Shown in pieces: positions 23,056 through 29,899 of a stretch of DNA of 35,458 nucleotides. Both the position numbers and the translations under genes were made by a program. The DNA comes from Clostridia bacterium (GTDB lineage: Bacteria > Bacillota > Clostridia > Oscillospirales > CAG-272), in the NCBI GenBank assembly GCA_017420755.1, contig JAFQOG010000013.1:1-35458 (forward strand), written 5' to 3'. A model generated the notes under the pieces. The model worked only from the letters and a program-made list of their open reading frames with translations, searched no databases and was not told the DNA's origin. How positions within the stretch are numbered: position 1 is the first letter of the stretch; the number at the start of each line of letters is the position of its first letter.

Positions 23056-26000
23056 TTAGCTATCTATTGTAGAAATTGTTAGTGTAATTTCCTCTAAAAC
23101 ATCGAGAAGAATTCTTACTGTATCAAGCGATGTGAACAAGGAAATGTTGTTCTCAATTGCAAGATGACGAATTTCGTAGCCATCCTTTTGGTTAGCTCCG
23201 CCAGCGCCAGCGTCGCTTGTGTTAATTACATATGCAATATGTCCTTGACGCATAGTTTCCGGAATATCGTTTGAGCCATTTCCAATCTTTTTCTTAACTC
23301 TTGTTCTAATTCCGTGCTCCTTTAAGAACTTAGCTGTTCCCTCGGTAGCCTCAATATTAAATCCGAGATTATAGAAGCGACGAATAAGCTCAAGAGCCTC
23401 TTCCTTATCCTCGTCAGCGATAGTAGCAAGAATTGTTCCATAATTTTGGAGCTGCATACCAGATGCTTGAAGAGCCTTATAGAATGCTCTGTTCAAGGTA
23501 TCATCATAGCCGATTGCCTCACCTGTTGACTTCATCTCCGGGCTTAGATAAGCATCAATTCCACTAATCTTCTTATATGAGAATACAGGAACCTTACAGT
23601 ACCATCTCTTCTTCTCCTGTGGATAAAGGTCGAATATTCCAAGCTCCTTAAGTGATTTACCAAGAATTACCTCAGTTGCGATGTCCGCAAGAGAGTATCC
23701 TGTTGACTTAGATAGGAATGGAACTGTTCTAGATGAGCGTGGGTTTACCTCGATAATATAAACATCATCGTTTTGGTCAACTATGAACTGAATGTTGAAC
23801 AGACCAATTATGCCGATACCAAGACCAAGCTTTTTTGAATAGGTTAGGATTTTGCCCTTTACCTTGTCAGAGATTGAGAATGATGGATATACGCTAATAG
23901 AGTCACCACTGTGAACTCCTGTACGCTCTACAAGCTCCATGATTCCTGCAACAAATACATCGCGTCCGTCACAGATTGCGTCAACCTCTACCTCCTTACC
24001 CTTGATATAGTGGTCAACAAGAACGGGCTTATCAACATCTATTTCAACGGCGGTTCTAAGGTATTGACGGAGCTGTTGCTCATTTGATACGAGCTGCATA
24101 GCACGGCCACCAAGAACGAATGAAGGACGAACCAAAACAGGATATCCAACCTCGCTTGCTACTCTTACGCCATCTTCAATATTTGTAACTGCCTGTCCTC
24201 TTGGCTGAGGGATATCAAGCTCTTCGAGAATTTTTTCAAAGGCGTCACGATTTTCCGCTCTTTCTATTGCCTCGCAGTCTGTACCTATAAGCTTAACCCC
24301 ACGCTCTGCAAGAGGAGCGGCAAGGTTAATTGCGGTTTGTCCGCCAAGAGATGCAATAACACCGTCTGGCTTTTCAAAGTCTATAACCTCCATTACATCC
24401 TCGACTGTTAGAGGCTCAAAATAAAGCTTGTCAGAGGTTGTATAGTCGGTTGAAACGGTTTCCGGGTTATTATTTATAATAATAGCCTCGTAGCCGGATT
24501 CCTTAATTGTCTTTACAGCGTGAACTGTTGAATAGTCAAACTCTACGCCTTGACCGATACGAATAGGACCAGCACCAAGAACGATTATCTTCTTTCTGTC
24601 AGTATGAATGGACTTGTTTTCACCCTCATGTGACGAATAGAAGTAAGGAATATATGCTCCAACATGAGCTGTATCAACCATTTTAAATACAGGAACAACT
24701 CCGTTTTCATGGCGAAGATTATATACTGCAAGCTCATTTGTGCCCCAAAGCCTTGCAATAAACTTATCTGAGAAGCCCATTTTCTTAGCCTCTGCGAGTA
24801 CTGCTATATTATTTACATTAGCAGAAAGCTTTTTCTCCATATCAACAATCTTCTTAACTGATTCAAGGAAGAATGCTGTTATCATTGTAATCTCGTGAAG
24901 CTTTTCTACGCTTACGCCAAGACGAAGGAGCTGTGCGATACCGAAAATGTTATCGTCATGGAATTCTGATATATATTCAAGGATCTGTGCTTCGCTCCAA
25001 TCATCGAATTTAACCATATGAAGATGGCAAACACCAATTTCAAGTGAGCGAGCAGATTTAAGAAGACATTCCTCGAGGTTCGAGCCAATGCCCATGCACT
25101 CGCCTGTTGCCTTCATTTGTGTTCCGAGCTTGTTTGGAACGGTTGTAAACTTATCGAATGGGAAGCGTGGGAATTTAGCCACTACATAATCAAGGCTAGG
25201 CTCAAAAGACGCCTTTGTGCCGGCAACCTCGATCTCGTCAAGAGTCATACCAACTGCAATTTTTGCGGTTACTCTTGCGATCGGGTAGCCACTCGCCTTT
25301 GATGCAAGCGCGCTTGAACGGCTAACTCTTGGGTTTACCTCTATAAGATAGTATTCGCTAGTTTCAGGGTTAAGAGCAAATTGAACATTACAGCCACCCT
25401 CAATTTTCAACTCCTTAATAAGCTTTATAGCGCTATCGTTGAGCATTTTAAGGTCATGCTCGTTAAGAGTCATGATAGGAGCAACAACAATTGAGTCGCC
25501 TGTATGAACTCCAACAGGGTCGATATTCTCCATTCCACAGATGGTAATTGCGTTATCGTCACCATCACGCATAACCTCAAACTCGATTTCCTTAAAGCCT
25601 CTTACGCTCTTTTCTACGAGAACCTGATGAACGGGTGATGCGTCAAGAGCACCTTGAGCAAGCTCGATATATTCTTCCATGTTGTATGCGAAGCCTCCAC
25701 CTGTTCCACCAAGCGTAAATGCAGGACGAAGAACTACAGGGAAGCCAATCTTTTCAATTGCACGCATAGCCTCTTCCATGTTGTTTGCGATTTCAGATGG
25801 AATTACAGGCTCACCAATGGATTCACATAGCTCCTTGAAGAGCTCTCTATCCTCGGCTCTTTCAATACTACGACCGCTAGTTCCAAGGAGCTCTACTCCA
25901 CTTTCCTTGAGAACGCCCTTCTTTTCAAGGAGCATAGCCATATTAAGTCCTGTTTGTCCACCGATACCAGGTACGATTGCATCAGGACGCTCATGTCTTA

Positions 26001-26232
26001 TGATTTTTGCCACATATTCAAGTGTTAATGGCTCCATATAAACCTTGTCAGCAATTACGGTATCTGTCATTATAGTTGCAGGGTTAGAGTTTACAAGGAT
26101 TACCTCGTAGCCTTCTTCCTTAAGTGCAAGGCATGCTTGAGTTCCTGCATAGTCAAACTCTGCTGCTTGGCCAATTACGATAGGTCCTGAGCCTATAATC
26201 ATAACTCTTTTTATATCTGTTCTCTTTGCCAT
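23056..26232 (-). CDS. carB: Carbamoyl-phosphate synthase large subunit
   Basis: A 1058-residue enzyme of normal length built from two ATP-grasp halves. The first half opens VMIIGSGPIVIGQAAEFDYAG and the second, near residue 555, IVLGAGPIRIGQGVEFDYS. Each half has an ATP-binding lysine/glycine loop (RPAFTLGGTGGG; RPSFVLGGRAM) and an EVNPR metal site. The C-terminal MGS-like domain (from about 930) would bind regulators. It makes carbamoyl phosphate from ammonia, bicarbonate and ATP, but normally gets ammonia from the small subunit CarA, which is not encoded here. Start ATG at 26232 with AAAGGAG upstream. Confidence 0.97.
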   Translation of the reverse strand: MAKRTDIKRVMIIGSGPIVIGQAAEFDYAGTQACLALKEEGYEVILVNSNPATIMTDTVIADKVYMEPLTLEYVAKIIRHERPDAIVPGIGGQTGLNMAMLLEKKGVLKESGVELLGTSGRSIERAEDRELFKELCESIGEPVIPSEIANNMEEAMRAIEKIGFPVVLRPAFTLGGTGGGFAYNMEEYIELAQGALDASPVHQVLVEKSVRGFKEIEFEVMRDGDDNAITICGMENIDPVGVHTGDSIVVAPIMTLNEHDLKMLNDSAIKLIKELKIEGGCNVQFALNPETSEYYLIEVNPRVSRSSALASKASGYPIARVTAKIAVGMTLDEIEVAGTKASFEPSLDYVVAKFPRFPFDKFTTVPNKLGTQMKATGECMGIGSNLEECLLKSARSLEIGVCHLHMVKFDDWSEAQILEYISEFHDDNIFGIAQLLRLGVSVEKLHEITMITAFFLESVKKIVDMEKKLSANVNNIAVLAEAKKMGFSDKFIARLWGTNELAVYNLRHENGVVPVFKMVDTAHVGAYIPYFYSSHEGENKSIHTDRKKIIVLGAGPIRIGQGVEFDYSTVHAVKTIKESGYEAIIINNNPETVSTDYTTSDKLYFEPLTVEDVMEVIDFEKPDGVIASLGGQTAINLAAPLAERGVKLIGTDCEAIERAENRDAFEKILEELDIPQPRGQAVTNIEDGVRVASEVGYPVLVRPSFVLGGRAMQLVSNEQQLRQYLRTAVEIDVDKPVLVDHYIKGKEVEVDAICDGRDVFVAGIMELVERTGVHSGDSISVYPSFSISDKVKGKILTYSKKLGLGIGIIGLFNIQFIVDQNDDVYIIEVNPRSSRTVPFLSKSTGYSLADIATEVILGKSLKELGIFDLYPQEKKRWYCKVPVFSYKKISGIDAYLSPEMKSTGEAIGYDDTLNRAFYKALQASGMQLQNYGTILATIADEDKEEALELIRRFYNLGFNIEATEGTAKFLKEHGIRTRVKKKIGNGSNDIPETMRQGHIAYVINTSDAGAGGANQKDGYEIRHLAIENNISLFTSLDTVRILLDVLEEITLTISTIDS

Positions 26233-26246
26233 TTTCGTCTTCTCCT

Positions 26247-27422
26247 TTATCTATTACTTAATTTTTCATCAATATAAACCAATTTGCCATCACATATTGT
26301 AGCGAGGCATTTTCCGAACACTCTTTCTCCGTTATAAGGAGTTGAGCGTCCCATTGTCTTAAAGCTATTTGCGTCTATTATATATTCCTCGTCAAGAGAA
26401 TATACTGTATATCCATTTGGCTCAATTCCAAGCCTTGCATATGGATTAACCGCCATTAGCTCGATAAGCTTTTCAAGGGAAATGACTCCCTCTTTTACAA
26501 GCTTGGTATATAAAATCGGGAATGCGGTTTCAAGGCCGACAATTCCATTCAAGCTTTTAAGACCTTTGCTTTTTTCCTCTGCCGAATGAGGAGCGTGATC
26601 TGTAGCTATCATATCGATAGTTCCATCGCAAAGTCCCTCGATTAGAGCAAGCCTGTCCGCCTCAGTGCGAAGTGGTGGGTTCATACGGAAGCCACCCTCA
26701 TCTCTTATAACCTGTTGAGATAGGGTTAAATAGTGAGGCGCAGTTTCACATGTTATATTAACACCATTTCTCTTTGCCTCGCGAATTAAGGCAACGCTTT
26801 CCTTGGTTGATATGTGGCAAACATGATATTTGCATTTTATATCGTCAACAAGCATAATATCTCTTTCGATTTGCTTCCATTCAGCCTCGGGAGAATCCTT
26901 TATTTGAGTGCCATCCTCACAATGCGCAGAGATTATTTTGTCAAGCGCCCTTGCTCTATGCATCGCCTCTCGCATAAGACCGTTGTCATCAACGCCACGG
27001 CCATCATCACTAAATCCGCAAACGAATGGTGCTAACGCCTCAAGATCGGCAAGCTCGCATCCGTTTTGTCCCTTGGTAATACTTCCAAATGGCAAAACGC
27101 GAATATCTGCTCCGTTTTTGATTAGCTCTAGCTGTATATTCAGGCTATCAAGGCAATCCGGAACGGGATTAAGGTTTGGCATTGTGCAAACGGTTGTATA
27201 TCCTGCGCTTTTAGCAGAATTATTTCCTGTCACAATGGTTTCCTTATAAGAAAAGCCCGGCTCTCTAAAATGCACATGCAAATCAGCAAAACCGGGAAAA
27301 ATGAAATATTTAGTTGAGTCGATAAAAAGACTGTCAAAAGAAGTGGTATGAGCCTTTAGCTCGCCACCCTGCTCGAATCTTCCTTTTTGAAAAAAAGTAG
27401 CCCCGGAAAAAACAGCGTTCAT
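26247..27422 (-). CDS. pyrC: Dihydroorotase (class I)
   Basis: A 391-residue amidohydrolase closing carbamoyl-aspartate to dihydroorotate. Zinc ligands: H49 and H51 in HVHFREPG, SAHCEDG, YHVCHIST, and the catalytic Asp in ATDHAPHS. The block CGFSDDGRGV marks class I. It is somewhat shorter than the usual 420-430 residues; the N-terminal part before HVHFREPG is short and odd (GATFFQKGRFEQGG). Start ATG at 27422 with AAAGGAGG upstream. First gene of the eight-gene pyr operon, behind two promoters. Confidence 0.95.
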   Translation of the reverse strand: MNAVFSGATFFQKGRFEQGGELKAHTTSFDSLFIDSTKYFIFPGFADLHVHFREPGFSYKETIVTGNNSAKSAGYTTVCTMPNLNPVPDCLDSLNIQLELIKNGADIRVLPFGSITKGQNGCELADLEALAPFVCGFSDDGRGVDDNGLMREAMHRARALDKIISAHCEDGTQIKDSPEAEWKQIERDIMLVDDIKCKYHVCHISTKESVALIREAKRNGVNITCETAPHYLTLSQQVIRDEGGFRMNPPLRTEADRLALIEGLCDGTIDMIATDHAPHSAEEKSKGLKSLNGIVGLETAFPILYTKLVKEGVISLEKLIELMAVNPYARLGIEPNGYTVYSLDEEYIIDANSFKTMGRSTPYNGERVFGKCLATICDGKLVYIDEKLSNR

Positions 27423-27457
27423 ATCGAATCCTCCTTTGCTACAAAATTATCTTGTAT

Positions 27458-27486
27458 ATATTATCACAACAATCTCGTGTTGTCAA
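27458..27486 (-). promoter_or_regulatory. Proximal promoter of the pyr operon
   Basis: On the minus strand TTGACA (27481-27486) and TAATAT (27458-27463) are 17 bases apart; start near 27451. An inverted repeat ACAACA-N6-TGTTGT (27466-27483) fills the spacer and touches the -35, so it is a candidate operator. Confidence 0.8.
27466..27483. promoter_or_regulatory. Candidate operator inside the pyr promoter
   Basis: ACAACA (27466-27471) and TGTTGT (27478-27483) are perfect inverse complements separated by 6 bases, centred between the -10 and -35 of the proximal pyr promoter. No PyrR-type leader is visible, so a DNA-binding repressor acting here is a plausible alternative control. Confidence 0.45.
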
Positions 27487-27538
27487 TACCTAAAATTAAA
27501 TTTTTATATTAATTTTTTGCTGATTAATACTGTATATT

Positions 27539-27567
27539 ATTTTAGCATATAAATATTATATTGTCAA
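27539..27567 (-). promoter_or_regulatory. Distal promoter of the pyr operon
   Basis: On the minus strand TTGACA (27562-27567) and TAAAAT (27539-27544) are 17 bases apart, giving a second start near 27532, about 80 bases upstream of the proximal one. Confidence 0.75.
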
Positions 27568-27569
27568 TA

Positions 27570-27615
27570 TTAATAATAAACAAAAAGGCGATTTTTTATC
27601 GCCTTTTTGTTTATT
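27570..27615 (-). terminator. Terminator of the ClC/glycosylase operon
   Basis: An 18-bp perfect stem (27575-27592 with 27598-27615, containing AAAAAGGCGAT) and a 5-base loop, ending in a T-rich arm on either strand. It follows the glycosylase stop at 27643 on the minus strand. Confidence 0.9.
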
Positions 27616-27642
27616 GCTCATTTCCTAGGAAATTATATGCCA

Positions 27643-28122
27643 TTACAGGATTATTTTGCGCCATTCATCTACAAGAGCTTCAATACTCCATTTTGCATTT
27701 GCGGCAGATGTTGATGGCAGACAAATAGCTTCTATTTTAATAGTATCCTTTATGAATTTATCATAATATTTTTTTGCAGTTTTGCCATTTATGAAGATTT
27801 TTTCAATTTTTGATGCCATAATTATTTGGTTCAAATCGTTTGGAACTACATTTTTTATAGAGCTATCAGCGCTACCGATTATTTCACATGATGAAATAAC
27901 ATCCCAAAGGGCTATTTTATGATTAAAAAGAAGCTGTTTCTTCTCTTCTATCGTTTGAGGCTCATCTTGTTCAAAGACTGATGATACAACTCGCCAAAAT
28001 CTATTTTGCTTATGTCCATAGAAAAACATTTGCTCTCGTGATTTAACAGATGGAAAGCTTCCTAATATAAGAATTCTGGAGCTTTCGCTATAAAATGGCG
28101 GAATTGGATGCTTTATTATCAT
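27643..28122 (-). CDS. DNA-deoxyinosine (hypoxanthine) glycosylase, UDG superfamily
   Basis: A 159-residue base-excision repair enzyme. The N-terminal ILGSFPSVKSREQMFFYGHKQN block and the FINGKTAKKYYDKF and LPSTSAANAKW blocks match the short uracil-DNA glycosylase family annotated as DNA-deoxyinosine glycosylase, which removes hypoxanthine (and possibly uracil) from DNA. Its ATG overlaps the stop of the chloride channel gene (ATGA at 28119-28122), so the two are co-translated; I see no functional reason for this pairing. Confidence 0.88.
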   Translation of the reverse strand: MIIKHPIPPFYSESSRILILGSFPSVKSREQMFFYGHKQNRFWRVVSSVFEQDEPQTIEEKKQLLFNHKIALWDVISSCEIIGSADSSIKNVVPNDLNQIIMASKIEKIFINGKTAKKYYDKFIKDTIKIEAICLPSTSAANAKWSIEALVDEWRKIIL

Positions 28123-29714
28123 ATTACTTCCGCTTCCTTGGCATCAAATATTTGGTCACCAACTATGGCTAACAGCTCGTCCTTGGTGATTCCCTCATCG
28201 TATGTTGAATACCTTACATGAAGCGTATCTCCCTCTCTTATCGCCTTTGAACCATGCTCATCAACCTCAGCATCTAAATTTTCATTATGCTGAAGAGATA
28301 GAACGAAAAGATTTGTTGGCCAAAAGATATCTCTTATTTGCTTTCCTATTGCAAAAGCCCCCTTTTGAACAGTAACAAACGCATCAAATACCTTTATACT
28401 CTTACCCTCGTTTTGCTCCTCTACTCTGGTATCCAAAACGCTATCGTTAATCGACTTTGCTCCAAACACCTCTGTTATTACAAAAGCAACAGCGGAAACA
28501 ACAACTACATATAAAATATTTTCATAGCACGAAAGGGCCTCTATTGCAAATACAATCGCTGTAAGAGGTGTTTTCATCATACTGGAAATACACGCGGTTA
28601 TTCCTAAGACAAGAATAAGCACATAATATTCTTGACCAAGACCAAAAAGCTCACATATCCCATTTCCTAAAAGCGAGGAAATTAATGCTCCTAGGGCTAG
28701 GATAGGAATAAACAATCCTCCTGTTATGCTAGTCGAGCTGGCACAAAGCGTCAAAATTGATCTTGCAATTAAAATCAACGCCACTAAATATATTGCTATA
28801 CTATCTTCAAATAGCCCCAATATCAGCTCATGTCCGGTCGAAATAAATGAATATGAAATCAAGCCCAAGCCTAGTGTCACTATAAGAACCGCAAAAATTT
28901 TATACTGATGTGGAATTTTCTTTGTTTTCTTATTTATCAAATAATTAATTAAACGATAAAGCTGTAAAAATCCAACAGCGAAAAGTCCGACCACTATTCC
29001 TATAACAAGCGGAATCCAAATATCCTTTATTGGCATAGGCATTATGTCCATGCTTGGAAATAGCGATATGGTTATTTTCAAAATTGGAGCTAAAAGCTCT
29101 GTTGTTATACGAGCAAACATTACGGAAACACAAGATACAATTATTATCATAGGGGAAATGCGCTGATGCGCCTCCTCTACCGCAAACATAATTCCCGATA
29201 TTGGCGCTCCCGTAGCAGTTGAAAAGCCTGCACACGCTCCACCTGTCATTGAGTATCTATCCCATGCCTTTTGTTTTTTCGCAAACGAGTACACGCTTCC
29301 ACGACCTACTGCCGTACCAATTTGAACAGCTGGTCCTTCGTTACCTAGAGGAACTCCAATTAAAAATGTAGTAAGGGACAAGAAAAAAACTCCAAGAAGA
29401 TTTCTTAACCATCTAAAAGTAAGTATTCCTCTTAAAACACCAATAGAGGTTGGAATTCCACCTCCGCGCAGATTAGGAATTTTCTTATAGATAAATGCGA
29501 AAAGGAAAGAGATTCCAAAAAGCGCAAAAATCGTAATAGGAATAAACTGTGGGTGTTCTCTTATTAATTCATACCCCTTTTCAGAAAAAGAGATTATATA
29601 TGTTGCACACACCTTATATAGCATTACAATAATCGCGGTTAAAATACCCGTTACCGAGCCAAATATAAAAGCGGGACATATTAAATTGATAAAATAATTT
29701 TTATATTTTTTCAT
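28119..29714 (-). CDS. ClC-family chloride channel/antiporter with C-terminal RCK_C domain
   Basis: A 531-residue membrane protein. Anion-path motifs are GGGIP (84-88, in place of GSGIP), GNEGP (124-128, in place of GREGP, with the gating glutamate E126) and GGLFIP (in place of GxFxP). The gating glutamate suggests an H+/Cl- exchanger or a gated channel. It is not the fluoride-type ClC, which uses other residues. The last 90 residues after the membrane part form a TrkA-C/RCK_C-like domain (VFDAFVTVQKGAFAIGKQI to DTLHVRYSTYDE), a cytoplasmic ligand-binding module. I start at the ATG at 29714 because AAGGAT lies 8 bases upstream; the open frame has 10 more codons without a ribosome site. Confidence 0.93.
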   Translation of the reverse strand: MKKYKNYFINLICPAFIFGSVTGILTAIIVMLYKVCATYIISFSEKGYELIREHPQFIPITIFALFGISFLFAFIYKKIPNLRGGGIPTSIGVLRGILTFRWLRNLLGVFFLSLTTFLIGVPLGNEGPAVQIGTAVGRGSVYSFAKKQKAWDRYSMTGGACAGFSTATGAPISGIMFAVEEAHQRISPMIIIVSCVSVMFARITTELLAPILKITISLFPSMDIMPMPIKDIWIPLVIGIVVGLFAVGFLQLYRLINYLINKKTKKIPHQYKIFAVLIVTLGLGLISYSFISTGHELILGLFEDSIAIYLVALILIARSILTLCASSTSITGGLFIPILALGALISSLLGNGICELFGLGQEYYVLILVLGITACISSMMKTPLTAIVFAIEALSCYENILYVVVVSAVAFVITEVFGAKSINDSVLDTRVEEQNEGKSIKVFDAFVTVQKGAFAIGKQIRDIFWPTNLFVLSLQHNENLDAEVDEHGSKAIREGDTLHVRYSTYDEGITKDELLAIVGDQIFDAKEAEVI

Positions 29715-29745
29715 ACTTATCCTTATTCTCAAAATTATTAACACT

Positions 29746-29774
29746 ATTCTATCATATTTCTGCTATAAAATCAA
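29746..29774 (-). promoter_or_regulatory. Promoter of the ClC/glycosylase operon
   Basis: On the minus strand TTGATT (29769-29774) and TAGAAT (29746-29751) are 17 bases apart, about 30 bases before the start codon. Confidence 0.6.
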
Positions 29775-29791
29775 TAAATATTTAAAATAAA

Positions 29792-29865
29792 AGCTATGTC
29801 ACAGCTAAGAGGTGATAAGCAAAGCTATTTTTCGTCGAAAATCAGCCTCGTGTTGTGTCAGAGCC
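29792..29865. other. Unassigned 74-base intergenic segment, possibly structured RNA
   Basis: A stretch of more even base composition than the AT-rich DNA around it, between the ClC promoter and the terminator of the protease gene. A long imperfect stem can be drawn with CACA and GAGG at 29803-29817 pairing with CCTC and TGTG at 29846-29857, and an inner TTTTC-GTC-GAAAA hairpin near 29829-29841. On the plus strand it runs into the terminator at 29866-29899, so a short plus-strand RNA is conceivable. No clear promoter is seen. Confidence 0.3.
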
Positions 29866-29899
29866 AAAATAAAGCTCCTCGAATGAGGAGCTTTATTTT
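29866..29899. terminator. Terminator of the AAA+ protease gene
   Basis: A 15-bp perfect stem (29866-29880 with 29885-29899, containing AAAGCTCCTC) with a 4-base loop begins at the stop codon of the protease gene on the minus strand. Its AT-rich outer arms let it work on the plus strand too. Confidence 0.88.

Noticed and set aside
25679-26041. 120-residue open frame antisense to carB
   Set aside because: It lies entirely inside carB on the other strand and has no ribosome site; it is a shadow of the carB codons, as are the other open frames opposite the operons.
27423-27540. PyrR-type attenuator in the pyr leader
   Set aside because: I searched for the conserved PyrR-binding loop and for a terminator between the promoters and pyrC and saw neither.
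29715-29898. Fluoride riboswitch before the ClC gene
   Set aside because: The leader between the promoter and start codon is only about 30 bases, and the crcB-motif blocks are absent. The ClC motifs also do not match the fluoride-type subfamily.
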